Assembly: GCA_039105265.1 (NCBI GenBank)
Contig: JAPFFF010000001.1
Location: 8,246,001 to 8,310,000 of the forward strand
Source of the DNA: Tritrichomonas musculus
Taxonomy: Eukaryota; Parabasalia; Tritrichomonadida; Tritrichomonadidae
Direction of reading: 5' to 3'
DNA: 64,000 bases
Each line of letters begins with the position of its first letter. The first letter of the stretch is position 1. Positions 31,893 through 42,037 of this stretch are shown here, piece after piece. Below the pieces are notes generated by a model, which did not search any database, was not told the origin of the DNA, and saw nothing but the letters and a program-made list of their open reading frames with translations. A program made the position numbers and the translations under genes.

Positions 31893-33509
31893 ATGGCTTT
31901 TAATTTTTTCATAATATGCTTATTTTTTACGAGGTGCTTCATATATTTAAATGAGCAAAATTCGAAATCTGGAAAATGCACTAAAGAGGATCCTTGTGAT
32001 TATCTATCAGACGTTTTTAATGTAAGTTTACCAAATTCTTCGGAAATTCATATACTTGATAATTCTATTTATGCAAATCAAACTCAAATATTTACAGATC
32101 TTATTTATCTTTGTGCAAAAAATAAAATAAAACTTTTTGGTCAAAATCAAACGATTAATTTTTTAAATTCACCATTTGAATTTAGCAATGAACATACTTT
32201 ATATCTTGAAAATTTCACTTTTTTTAGCATAGAATCGCTACTGTTACAATCAAATAATTCAAAAATATATTTTGAAGCTACTACTTTTTCTCATTTTAAA
32301 TCGCAAATAATGAACGTAGCTAACAGTAATATAGGATTAAAGTCATGCTTATTCATACATAATATAGTGAAAAATTACAATTTGTTAAAAATATATAAAT
32401 CAGATATTTATTTCGCAAATTGTTCATTTCAATCATTTTCTCAATTCCCTCAATTTCGGCATCCGATAATTTATTTAAATGTTTCAAAGTCATTATTTCA
32501 GTTGTGTAACTTCACTGGTAACTACATAAATAGTGCATTTTTTAAATCTTCAAATTCAGAATCTTCTTTTATAAATTGCTTCTTAAACAAAAATGGCGGT
32601 AATTTCTTTTTCAAATGCATAAGTCAATCGACATCAGTATTTAATAACTGTGAATTTATTGAAAACTCGTGTTTATTATTCCATATAATTTATTCCAATT
32701 TTTCAATGAAAAATGCATCAATTAGTCATAATTGTATGCCAGATCCATTTTTCTTATTTTATAAATCGCATTCAGTATTTTTCAGATCAAATTTTTTATA
32801 TAACTCATGTGGGCCTATTTTAAATTCATCAAACTCCGAAATTGAATTAATGGAATGCAATTTCCGCAATAATATTTCCCCGACAGACTTGATTTCCATT
32901 GATTCTGGAAAAATATCTATCAACTCTTCTCTTTGGATTAATACTACTACTGCATATGGATCATCAATTTCCTCAAACATGGCAGCCTTCTATATTTCAA
33001 ATTCTACTTTCAATTATTCATATTCACGGATTTGTGGAGCTTCAATTCATGCTCGAGATACAGAATTCAAGAGCATATCAAATTTTTTTTATAACTCAAA
33101 ATCATTGCAGAAAGGATTATCGATTTGTTTAATTGATTGCCAGCATAACACTTTTAAAATCAATCGAACAACATTCAAAAATGATCAGAATGAAATTTTT
33201 TTTTCAATATATTCAGATCAATGCACAGGAACTATTCAAGATTCTTTCTTTAGCAGAGCAATTGATGATGAAATTCCAATTTCTTTACATGAAAATTGCT
33301 TTAACTGTAGTTTCCAGCAAATTAGTAAAGATAAAATTGAAACAGAAATAATTGATTATTCTGTTTTCATAGATACAGTAGATGATACATATAGGAATAT
33401 TAAAATACTATTGATGTTTATAATGATTTTTGCTATTATTTGCACATTATTCTTTCGAAGAAATGTACGTATCTGCTTCCATCGTATTACACGGAAAAGA
33501 CATAATTGA
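31893..33509 (+). CDS. Pmp-like type I surface protein (538 aa)
   Basis: It looks like a secreted, membrane-anchored beta-helix protein. There is a signal peptide (FFIICLFFTRCFIYL) and an early Cys-rich piece (SGKCTKEDPCDYL). About 400 residues of short N-rich, F-rich repeats follow with INC, FNNC and FxxN-type turns and many N-glycosylation sequons. The C-terminus has one membrane span (ILLMFIMIFAIICTLFF, about 505-521) and a short basic tail. This plan is that of the Chlamydia-Pmp-like family of Trichomonas, considered candidate surface or adhesion proteins. GGA motifs are few. It may be any parallel beta-helix surface protein, so the family name is moderate confidence. Confidence 0.7.
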   Translation: MAFNFFIICLFFTRCFIYLNEQNSKSGKCTKEDPCDYLSDVFNVSLPNSSEIHILDNSIYANQTQIFTDLIYLCAKNKIKLFGQNQTINFLNSPFEFSNEHTLYLENFTFFSIESLLLQSNNSKIYFEATTFSHFKSQIMNVANSNIGLKSCLFIHNIVKNYNLLKIYKSDIYFANCSFQSFSQFPQFRHPIIYLNVSKSLFQLCNFTGNYINSAFFKSSNSESSFINCFLNKNGGNFFFKCISQSTSVFNNCEFIENSCLLFHIIYSNFSMKNASISHNCMPDPFFLFYKSHSVFFRSNFLYNSCGPILNSSNSEIELMECNFRNNISPTDLISIDSGKISINSSLWINTTTAYGSSISSNMAAFYISNSTFNYSYSRICGASIHARDTEFKSISNFFYNSKSLQKGLSICLIDCQHNTFKINRTTFKNDQNEIFFSIYSDQCTGTIQDSFFSRAIDDEIPISLHENCFNCSFQQISKDKIETEIIDYSVFIDTVDDTYRNIKILLMFIMIFAIICTLFFRRNVRICFHRITRKRHN

Positions 33510-33884
33510 ATTAATGTTAGCTTTGTATGGTTTTATTCACTTAAGCGAGTTAAATATACGAAATTTGTTTTTATTTTTTTGTATATGTTATTATAAACTT
33601 ATATTATATATATATAGTGATATTTCTTTTAAATGAATTTTTTCTTGGTATATCATTATGATTGCAATCATGATGAAAACATAATATAAAGATGAAACAG
33701 ACTTTTTCAATACAATGAATAATATAAGATAAAGGAAATATCTATAAAAATATTTTTTAAATTCCATGTTTTATTCTCATATTAATCAGTATTTAAAACA
33801 GAATGCATAAATAAATAAATAAAAACAATATAATATAATTAAAAATGAAATAATAATAAATTCACATAACGATCATTGAAATAA
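33510..33884. other. convergent 3' spacer
   Basis: It lies between the stop codons of the Pmp-like and Sin3-like genes and is AT-rich with TA runs. No gene or clear signal is seen. Confidence 0.5.
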
Positions 33885-35843
33885 TTATGTCTCGAATCTA
33901 GTTAAGTCCAGAGCAGTGGCAAAATTTGGATTTGCAGCAAAAGATATAATTATTGTATTATCTGTAAAATTACATAAGAGTAAATCAGGATCATTTTCAC
34001 TATATTCATTAGTTGCCTCTTGTTTTAAACATTTTATGAATAAATTGATCGTTCTAATAATACGTATCGCTTTTGTTAAATTTATTTCGAAAAACATTCC
34101 AGACATTTCCCTAGCACCATCAGTCCATTTCTTTTTGTTAAGAGTATCAATTGCGATTTTAAACAATCTCCAGTGGCCATGAAGCATTTCTGAGGTTATT
34201 CCGATTTCAACTGCTAATTTGACTCCAGTCTTTGTTCTATCGTCTATTTCGTTCACGACATCAAGTTCATTTGTTAGAATAGCAGCTGTGCAAAGGGAAG
34301 CTGTATGAGTAAAAGAAGCTCGCAAAGGAGTTGTTGGTGGATAATAAAGTTGGTTCATAATTATTCGAGATATTTGTTTCATTTTTTCTAATTCGAAAAT
34401 TAAAGCAGGATTTCCACAAGACGGATTAATGCCTAAACCTCCTGTAAAATAAGAATTATTTATATTAAAAGCACTGCTTAAGGGATTAAAATTGTTATTA
34501 GCTGAATTATTTAAATCATTGGTACTTGTACTGCTCTCATTAGCATTTGAGAGGCTATCATTACTATTTGTGTTGCTATTGCTGTAAATGCTTTTTATGT
34601 CAGAACTACTTCCAAAACTGCTTCCACTGTTATATAAATTGGTGCTAGAATGACTCGAAATACTAGTACCAAAACCACTATTTGATGTTCCTAACTCGCT
34701 GTTACTATTTTTAAGTTGAATATCAATGTAAATTTCAACTAATTGTCCAATTAAATTAATATTTTCTGTTTTATAGCAAATCGGCATTTTACCAACTTCT
34801 GAAAAATTGGGAAAAGCATTTTTGATTGATTGAGCTGATTGATATTTTGATCTTTGTGGTGGGAGTACTCGTTCCAAATCTGTGGCAAAATGCTCAAGTT
34901 TATTAATCCTCTCTGTTCGGAGACTAATTCCTCTTTGACGAAGTCTCTCAACGATTATTGGTTGATACTTTTCAGGATTCTTCTTGTATAATTCAAGTAT
35001 AATAGCACCCCCTTTTTTATATATTTCATTCATTTCGTTTAAAACCATTGGACTTGGAAATCCGGTGCATTTTTTGCCTTTCGTTAAAAAGTACACTAGA
35101 ACATTCATGTTTCTTTCGATTTGAATATCTAAGTATGAATGTCTATCTTCTATATCTTCAAGCATTTCGTTAACTTGACGTATAATTGCAGTATGGTGAT
35201 GAGGATCTTCACTTTGGCATTCACATGCAACCCAATCTTGATTGCATAATAAAGCGTGTCTCTTTTCCTGACCTGAACGTTTAGGGTATCCAATTGGAAA
35301 ATCAACTTTAGTATAACTTGCAATAGATTTTTTTGTCATCCAGCCAATTGATGCTGGAAGCCCTAATTGGCGAAGAACTTTTTTCGGATACTTTTCGCCT
35401 ACCCAATTAATTGAATCACAAAATAATTTCAAATCTTTATCACTCATTAAGTTGTTATTTTGTATAATTCTTAAAAAGTCTGAAGAAACTGCAGGATTTC
35501 CCCTGATTGATAGAAATTTATGTATAAAATCTGCAAATTTTTCATTATCATAATTTATAGCTTTTTTTATAGGAGGTTTTGTTGAAAATAAATTTTGTGA
35601 GATATTAAGATTTGCTAATCGATATGCAAAAGGATGATTTAAAATCTTAATCTGAATATCAATTGGTACTTTTTTACTTGATAAAAATTGAAAAAAGTTC
35701 TGTCGTTCTTCCGGATTTGAAATAATTTTTTTTAATTCTGCAAGAAATGATTCCTGACTGATATATTGTGAAATAATTGAAAAAAAATTTTTGCAATATT
35801 GTCTAATTTCTTTTTCATCAATATTTTGAGCGGGTTGCGTCAT
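33885..35843 (-). CDS. SIN3: short Sin3-like corepressor (652 aa)
   Basis: It is the scaffold of the Sin3 histone deacetylase corepressor in the nucleus. The HDAC-interaction region is recognisable at about residues 172-330: ASYTKVDFPIGYPKRSG and LLCNQDWVACECQSED match the Sin3 PSYR-x-LP and LND-x-WVS pattern, then QVNEMLEDIEDRHSYLDI. MNEIYKKGGAIILELYKKNP and IIVERLRQRG fit the YG-x-x-x-x-E-x-x-KNP and V-x-RL-x-Q-K core. A possible PAH four-helix unit lies at about 95-150 and a weaker one at 10-70. Residues 385-460 are Ser/Asn-rich. Fungal and animal Sin3 are about 1200-1500 residues with three or four PAH domains, so this one is strongly reduced. Confidence 0.78.
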   Translation of the reverse strand: MTQPAQNIDEKEIRQYCKNFFSIISQYISQESFLAELKKIISNPEERQNFFQFLSSKKVPIDIQIKILNHPFAYRLANLNISQNLFSTKPPIKKAINYDNEKFADFIHKFLSIRGNPAVSSDFLRIIQNNNLMSDKDLKLFCDSINWVGEKYPKKVLRQLGLPASIGWMTKKSIASYTKVDFPIGYPKRSGQEKRHALLCNQDWVACECQSEDPHHHTAIIRQVNEMLEDIEDRHSYLDIQIERNMNVLVYFLTKGKKCTGFPSPMVLNEMNEIYKKGGAIILELYKKNPEKYQPIIVERLRQRGISLRTERINKLEHFATDLERVLPPQRSKYQSAQSIKNAFPNFSEVGKMPICYKTENINLIGQLVEIYIDIQLKNSNSELGTSNSGFGTSISSHSSTNLYNSGSSFGSSSDIKSIYSNSNTNSNDSLSNANESSTSTNDLNNSANNNFNPLSSAFNINNSYFTGGLGINPSCGNPALIFELEKMKQISRIIMNQLYYPPTTPLRASFTHTASLCTAAILTNELDVVNEIDDRTKTGVKLAVEIGITSEMLHGHWRLFKIAIDTLNKKKWTDGAREMSGMFFEINLTKAIRIIRTINLFIKCLKQEATNEYSENDPDLLLCNFTDNTIIISFAANPNFATALDLTRFET

Positions 35844-37713
35844 TTATGAAAAGAAAAATTTGAATCTGAATTTATTTTTTATAAGTGGAAGGCTGGTGAA
35901 GTGAAATATTTTCATTCCATATTTAATATATGATCATATTATTTTATATATTTACAAATGATATTTTATACTTTACAAATTACATACAAGCGATAATTCA
36001 AACTTGAGAGAAATTCTTTCAAAAATAAAGTTGTTGAATTAATTGAATGGAATCAAAGCATAAACTATTTAAAAAAATGAATAAATTTTTTTTTGTTTAC
36101 AAGTTATCGATTATTATTTTTTATTAATTTGATTTCCTTTCGAAATTTCATAATTGTAAGAAAAAAAGAAAGCAGCACCTGATATATTGATATAAGTATA
36201 TCATATTTTTTTTGTTAATGATTCCAATTTTAATGTTAATTAATGATTATTTGTTTTTATTTTATAATTTATATTTTTAACTTGGATAAAGCAATGTGAA
36301 AAGGCATCATAGGTTTGGAAAATGTTTTATTTTTTGGTTATTTAATATTTCATATTCAATATGGTTTTCATAAATTCAAATTTTTTATATTTATTTTAAA
36401 AACTTATAAATGAAATTGTTAAGCAGCCGGTATTAGTTTCATTTTTATGAATAAATACTAAATTTCATTGATAATCTTAGCAAAAAAAATATGAAAAAAA
36501 AATAAGTTTAAGCCTTTGTGTTTATCATTGTTTTCCTGATATTTAGAAAGTAAAAAAATATATTACAATGAAAAAGTTTTAGATTTACCACTTTTATAAA
36601 ATTATTCAAAATATTAAATTCATGAAAATTGAAGTATTTCATATTAAAAATGCAATTCAAAAAATTCAAACTTACATTAATTGCTTTTTCAATTTTACAA
36701 AGCTTTTTCGAGTTATTTTTTTTATCCATTTTTATTAACATCATAAGATATGAAATTCTGGATGATGAAATTGCACTCAAGCATAATGCATAATGATTTG
36801 CATTTTTAATATTAATTAAAAGTATACACTGCTATTCATCAATGTATATATAAAAAAATATTCAAAAACAACAATTCAAAATTTTTAGATTTTATAAAGA
36901 ATGAAGTTCACAATGATTTATTTAAGTAACAAAAAAAGATTAACATATCATATTCTGGATAGCTTTCTTATTGATCTATATCAAGTCTTAGTAAAATGAA
37001 ATATGAATATTAGATTAAAATGAAAGAATCATATATACAAATATAGTTTTATTTAATAAATACAAAATAATCATTTGTTAATTTTGCAGTCAATGAGTAT
37101 CAGATCTTTTTTGATTTCATTTAATTAATATTAATATATTATTATCAAAGTTTGAAACAAACTTATAAAATGATTATTTGAGACGTCATTTATTTCTATA
37201 AAATAGAATAAAGCATGAATATAATACATAGAACAGTTTTTTTAAAACAATGATTCACTTGAACCGAACAATTTTCCAGAATGAGTGAAAATCAATAGTT
37301 GGAAAAAAATTAAATAGAAAGCAAAGCACTGCTTGTTCAATTCATTACCAATACTGAAAATCAATTTTGTATTTTGTTATCGTGTCTAATTATTTTAGTA
37401 ATATCAAAAGTCAAAAGGATTCGAATAATTGAAAAAAAAGGAAGTGAAGTGAAGTTATATTGAACTCAAGAAAATTGAATAATTAATATTCCTAAAGGAA
37501 CTAAACTTATGAATGACTGTGTATTTAGGAAAATTAAAAAGAAAGGATTTCATTCATTCAGAATCAATATTCAGAATTAATATTTCAGAATCAATATTGA
37601 AATATGTTATCAAAAGAAGAGTCCAATTCTGATTAGAACAATTTTTTTCAATTAACCAAACTTTTTGTTTCTGTCGATTCGATAAAAAAAATCATTTTCA
37701 CAAATTTTTTCCT
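35844..37713. other. 1.9-kb gene-free spacer
   Basis: It lies between the start of the Sin3-like gene and the 3' end of the UBL-UBA gene. It is AT-rich, with a TGATATA/TATATCA hairpin near 36180-36210 and three tandem CAGAAT-x-AATATT copies near 37558-37600. A 90-codon open frame on the minus strand around 36600 lacks protein-like features. Confidence 0.5.
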
Positions 37714-38136
37714 TTATTTGCTTTTTTTTGTTTTTTTCTTTTGAATTAAAAGGGCCGATATAACAGCAGCTAATTTATTATCATTTTTCTGCATCAACTG
37801 ATCGATTGTTTCTTTGGATTCGTTAAATCCCATATCGCGAAACATTGGTAAATAGTCAATTTTAACTTTTTCTTCTTTTTTTTGAGGTTTTAATTCAGGT
37901 TGTAATTTAGGAGCGAGGTGACCAACAATGCGTAAGATGATATCTTCTTGTATATCTGTTATTTTCTGATATTTTTGTAATTTAATGTTGTTTTGATATA
38001 TTTCTAAAGAATGATCATTAACAAATTTGTATTTTTTGCTAAGTATTTCTTTCAAGTCTTGCACTGTCTCTGTTTCATAAAAACAAATGTAATAAGTATT
38101 ATATTCGTACTGTAATTTTAATTTTTTTGTTGTCAT
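37714..38136 (-). CDS. UBL-UBA-like small adaptor (140 aa)
   Basis: Residues 1-72 are ubiquitin-like (VQDLKEILSKKYKF, LEIYQNNIKLQKYQKITDI). After a Lys-Pro linker, residues 93-131 read LPMFRDMGFNESKETIDQLM and AAVISALL, the MGF-plus-helices pattern of a UBA domain. The C-terminus is polybasic. UBL-UBA proteins of the Rad23/Dsk2/ubiquilin type shuttle ubiquitinated cargo to the proteasome, and this would be a minimal version. The first helix has an extra residue relative to typical UBA, so binding is not certain. The initiator-like TCATTTATA lies about 40 bp upstream. Confidence 0.75.
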   Translation of the reverse strand: MTTKKLKLQYEYNTYYICFYETETVQDLKEILSKKYKFVNDHSLEIYQNNIKLQKYQKITDIQEDIILRIVGHLAPKLQPELKPQKKEEKVKIDYLPMFRDMGFNESKETIDQLMQKNDNKLAAVISALLIQKKKTKKSK

Positions 38137-38373
38137 TGTTTTGTTAATTTTGCCAAGTATTTTAAATTATAAATGAATTGAAAAAAATTACGTTATAAGC
38201 AGTTAACAAAGTTTTTTATATCCAGCTAACTATACTACATTTTTTTTAAATAATTAGAGTTGTTTGGCAAAATAAATGTTAAATGAATTGGAAAAGCAAA
38301 GACTCCTTCTAAAAAAACTTAAACTCATATAAATCATTCAAAAATTGCAAAATAGTGTTTTTTCAAAGGCGGA

Positions 38374-38415
38374 AACTATTGAAAGGTCTAGAGTTTGGAT
38401 AAACTTTCAATAGTT
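38374..38415. repeat. 12-bp inverted repeat
   Basis: AACTATTGAAAG and CTTTCAATAGTT flank an 18-nt loop; weaker matching continues outwards. Confidence 0.6.
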
Positions 38416-39386
38416 ACGGTTTAAGTGAATTTTAAGAGATTTATTTTTCCTTTTGAAAAATCAATTCAACATAAAAAAAGTTTTTTTTTATTAGTCAAAT
38501 ATTATTCTAATAATCTTTTTTTCTCAAATAAAAACATATATTTTATCTCATAAACATATATATATTTATAATAAATTAAAAATATATTTATATTATCAAT
38601 TTTTCAAATGAATATTTCATAAAACAACAAAATTTTACTTTCAGAATATAAAATTATAAAAATACTCAAAAAAAAAAATAATTTGAGAGGATCAATCAAA
38701 TTTTTATTCTTTTTTTAACATTCGGAATTTTATTAACATGACAACTTTTCTGAAATTTTAAGGTGAGCCAAAGAGAAGATTGTCAATATTGATAAAATTT
38801 TACTTATTTTGGAAAGATTTTGTTAGCTTGTCCGGCCAAATAATTGACGGGTTTTACCTGTCCACAAAAAGTGACAGCTTTTTACAAAAAGTCGAAAATG
38901 GACACTCAGTTCACTGGATACAAAAGCCTAATTCTTACTATCTTCCAACAGAAAAAGCAAAACTTGATAACAGTTATTTATGATTTTTCATTAATGAAGT
39001 AGTTTTTTTGATAATGGTTTAGATTCGTGATTTTTGAATCAATCGAAATTGTAACATTTTCTAAATTTGATGATTTTACGTTTGTAACAGAATTGAAAGG
39101 TTCAGTTGTGTTTGGAAAATCATATATTTCGGAAAACTGCATTTAAATTTTGAAAATTTTGAAAATTGTAAAATCAACTTTTTGAATAGATTCACAATTT
39201 TCCAAACTTCACTGTTTGCGATCTGTTTAAATTGCGATTATGGATTGGATATATGATTTTCGATTATTTTGCTTTATTAATATTATCTTTCTGAAAGCAG
39301 ATTTTCTTATTTGACAATGTTTTTCCAATCATTCTAATTTCATGTTTTTTTCTGAATATATTCAGTTGATTGTTAGAGATTTTATA

Positions 39387-39399
39387 TCACATGTCATTA
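39387..39399 (+). promoter_or_regulatory. trichomonad-type initiator (Inr) before the CDF homologue
   Basis: TCACATGTCATTA matches TCAYTWYTCATTA at 11 of 13 positions and ends 5 bp before the ATG at 39405. The site lies inside the longer open frame that starts at 39342, so it favours the inner ATG as the true start. Confidence 0.6.
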
Positions 39400-39404
39400 A
39401 TAAA

Positions 39405-40475
39405 ATGAATGAAGATGAAGAACTTGACATTTCGCCTCTTGTTCTTCAAGAATCAGAAGATAAGCCGACAGAGCCAAAAAATTGGAAATATATAATCAAT
39501 GATATATCTTCAAAAGGACGAGATCAAAAAATTTTATTTATTGATTCTTTATTTTTTGCACTTTTTTTCTTCGTTCTATTATTTCATGCTATTTTTACAA
39601 AATCAATCGTTTATGTTCCAATTGCATTTAACCAATTAATGCATTCTGTTTTATTATTAATTACTCTTATATCAGATTATTATTCCACGATTGGGCCTGA
39701 TGAAAAGCATACTTATGGATATTCTAGGACTACAATTGTTTGCTCTTTTTCTGTCTCTTTAGCAATTATTCTTTTTGCATTTTCATTATTACTTGAAGCA
39801 ATAACCAATTTTCTTAGTAATGGTTCAGATTATTATGCAGAATCACCATCCCTATCGCATGCAGGTCCTCATTTAATATCATTTATTGTATATTCTCTTT
39901 CTTGTTTTCTATTTCGTCGATATTCATCAAATACATCGCAGTCAAAAGTGCCCCATTTTCATGCAGCCTTTTTGGTTTTTGTTTCAGGTTCAATGCATTC
40001 ACTTGCCCATTTTGCAGCATGTCTTATACCTTTTCTCTCATTACCAAATGAAGTTACAAATCAGGCAGCTCCTTTGTTTCATGGGCTTGTTGCACTTTTT
40101 GTCATAGATAGAGCGCGGTCACTTATAGTTCCTGCATTTCTCGTGTTAATGCAAGCCACTCCAGAAAAATTATTAGAAGTTATTGATCCTCGTATTGGTG
40201 AAACAGTTCTAGATAGGATGATTCGTGAAGCATCGCATTTTGAAGGTGTACTTGAATGCAGATCGGCACATTTTTGGGGTTTAACTTTCACAGATTATGT
40301 CGGATCACTTCATATTCGTGCTAAAAATGACGCAAACGAGCAGCATATCATTAATCAAACTCATGCTAAATTTGATCAGATTGTTTCACACTTCACAGTC
40401 CAAGTTGAAAAAGATCATTGGGATAGATTAGGAACTTTGAATGATGATCATAACGAAAATGTTGATATTATATAA
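39405..40475 (+). CDS. CDF/ZnT-family homologue lacking the metal-site residues (356 aa)
   Basis: The sequence DEKHTYGYSRTTIVCSFSVSLAIILFAFSLLLEAI fits the second loop and third membrane span of cation diffusion facilitators (YGYGR, then LLEA), closest to ZnT5/Msc2. About six membrane spans and a C-terminal cytoplasmic domain of about 110 residues (LIREASHFEGV, FWGLTFTDYVGSLHIRAK) are present. The zinc-binding HxxxD of span 2 aligns with N-Q-L-M-H, and that of span 5 with V-F-V-S-G. All four ligands therefore seem replaced, suggesting a non-transporting partner subunit like ZnT6 (inference). The ATG at 39342 would add 21 residues but the Inr favours 39405. It converges with the TMEM181-like gene, with 106 bp between stops. 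Confidence 0.72.
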   Translation: MNEDEELDISPLVLQESEDKPTEPKNWKYIINDISSKGRDQKILFIDSLFFALFFFVLLFHAIFTKSIVYVPIAFNQLMHSVLLLITLISDYYSTIGPDEKHTYGYSRTTIVCSFSVSLAIILFAFSLLLEAITNFLSNGSDYYAESPSLSHAGPHLISFIVYSLSCFLFRRYSSNTSQSKVPHFHAAFLVFVSGSMHSLAHFAACLIPFLSLPNEVTNQAAPLFHGLVALFVIDRARSLIVPAFLVLMQATPEKLLEVIDPRIGETVLDRMIREASHFEGVLECRSAHFWGLTFTDYVGSLHIRAKNDANEQHIINQTHAKFDQIVSHFTVQVEKDHWDRLGTLNDDHNENVDII

Positions 40476-40581
40476 ATATTATTGTGTTTTTATCAATTTT
40501 TTTATACTCTTACTTTATAAAACATGAGATAATAATCAATATATAAACATTTATTCAAACATTTACAAATATTATTAACAT

Positions 40582-41949
40582 TCAATCAATTGAGATAACT
40601 TGAGGAAACATCTCAATTTGATCATCACTTGAGAAATCTTCGCTTCCACTCATTAAACCATCATTTTGTGATTTGTGTAATGGTAAGTGGAAGTATACCA
40701 TGGCGATGGGGACCATTGCTAAAAAAACATTTTTAACAACATAATATAATGGGCCTTGATTCAAGAACTCGAAGATTGCTGTAGTTTCTTTTGCTGCCAT
40801 CATGATTGTCAGAAATACGAAGAAAATTACGATATAAATCATAGCTTTTTTCGTATACCTTGAATCTATATTTGATAGAGATTGGCCAACTACAAAAAAG
40901 AAATAAACGTAGTAACAAAAGTGAAGAAAAGATTTAAAAACAAAGAAAGAGGCATAATTTGTGCAAATTTCGGATGAATAATTATATCTTGCTATTTCAG
41001 GATTCATTTTGTGAAAAATATCAGTCAAAAAAAGAACAAAGAAAATAATAATTAGTTTTGATTTCTTTTTGGTAAATTGATAATTGCCTGAAAGTACGTT
41101 AACAATGATTAAACAATATATATATAAATATGATGTATAGGCTGATTTTGAAGAATGAAGTAAGAAAAGATTGAAAAGTGAAGGACGTGTAAAATGGATA
41201 TATAAAAAAAGAGGGAAATAATAAAGTATTGAAGCGAATAGTAAATGGAGTGTAACCTTTTGTTCAATTCTCCAGCCAGAATATCGGGTATAGAAAGATT
41301 TGATATAAATAGCTGTTATAATAATTAATATAAAACTTAGAAGTGAGCAAATAAAAAGTTTAAGCTTAGAAAATGATGGTTCATCACGAAATGTTGATGT
41401 GGCTAAATATTTGGCTTCTGTTGGTAGATCTTTATACGAAATATTGTAAACTAATTTATCAAAATTAATAGTATTAAAGTAGAATAGTTGATATGGCTTT
41501 GATGCTTTGGATGGGGAGTCTAAATATTGAAATGTGTATTTGACATCTTTCCGAAGAGTAGATATGATTTTGTTTTTTGCGTAAAATGCAATTGAAATTC
41601 TTAAATAAATTGGTTTTTTAATCAATGGTCTATACTTAAATGTTACAAATTGTAAATCAGCAGAAACGTATGAATTGTATGGCGAAATATCTTTGATCGT
41701 TACAGCAAGAGGTGATTTCCAAATATTATTATGTAAAGGACGGGATGATGAAAATTGAAGGCACGTATAAGGAGAGAAAGATGAAGCTAATCCAGCTAAT
41801 AAAATTATTATGCCAAGCGCTAAAATAAAAACAAAATCTGAATAATGTTTTGGTCTTTCAATAAGCATCATTTTTTTCTTAAAGAGAACTTCATTTTGAA
41901 CATTGTCAAGGTTATTTATAGAGTTTGAATAACCTGATACAGCGTTCAT
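40582..41949 (-). CDS. TMEM181/Wntless-like seven-TM protein (455 aa)
   Basis: It is a membrane protein of the Golgi or endosome class. It has a cytoplasmic N-terminus, one span (about 39-62), a lumenal beta-rich domain of about 130 residues, then seven spans between about 200 and 425 and an acidic Ser-rich tail. WRIEQKVTLHLLFASILYYF before the second span cluster matches the EQKW-x-x-x-LL pattern of TMEM181, and the overall plan is that of Wntless/GOST proteins. No Wnt is expected in a protist, so a general cargo or trafficking role is likely (inference). It shares an 88-bp divergent promoter with the fucosyltransferase-like gene. Confidence 0.7.
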   Translation of the reverse strand: MNAVSGYSNSINNLDNVQNEVLFKKKMMLIERPKHYSDFVFILALGIIILLAGLASSFSPYTCLQFSSSRPLHNNIWKSPLAVTIKDISPYNSYVSADLQFVTFKYRPLIKKPIYLRISIAFYAKNKIISTLRKDVKYTFQYLDSPSKASKPYQLFYFNTINFDKLVYNISYKDLPTEAKYLATSTFRDEPSFSKLKLFICSLLSFILIIITAIYIKSFYTRYSGWRIEQKVTLHLLFASILYYFPLFLYIHFTRPSLFNLFLLHSSKSAYTSYLYIYCLIIVNVLSGNYQFTKKKSKLIIIFFVLFLTDIFHKMNPEIARYNYSSEICTNYASFFVFKSFLHFCYYVYFFFVVGQSLSNIDSRYTKKAMIYIVIFFVFLTIMMAAKETTAIFEFLNQGPLYYVVKNVFLAMVPIAMVYFHLPLHKSQNDGLMSGSEDFSSDDQIEMFPQVISID

Positions 41950-42037
41950 TGTAGAACCTTCAAAATATATTAATCGAAATAAGCTTTGATGATTTTGATT
42001 TGATGAAAATTTTTTCAGATCACAATTCTTTCTTTTA

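Larger units (their letters stand above)
38137..39404. other. gene-free divergent spacer
   Basis: It lies between the UBL-UBA gene (minus) and the CDF homologue (plus). It holds a 12-bp hairpin (listed) and an Inr next to the CDF start. A short less AT-rich patch around 38765-38950 (including TGTCCGGCCAAATAATTGAC) has an open frame without an ATG and is not called as a gene. Confidence 0.45.

Noticed and set aside
36508-36780. 90-codon minus-strand frame in the 1.9-kb spacer
   Set aside because: Its upstream end has no ATG, the composition is that of AT-rich spacer (N, K, F, I), and it has no domain.
38780-38983. 67-codon plus-strand frame in a less AT-rich patch
   Set aside because: No ATG, no family features; possibly a decayed fragment, not supportable as a gene.
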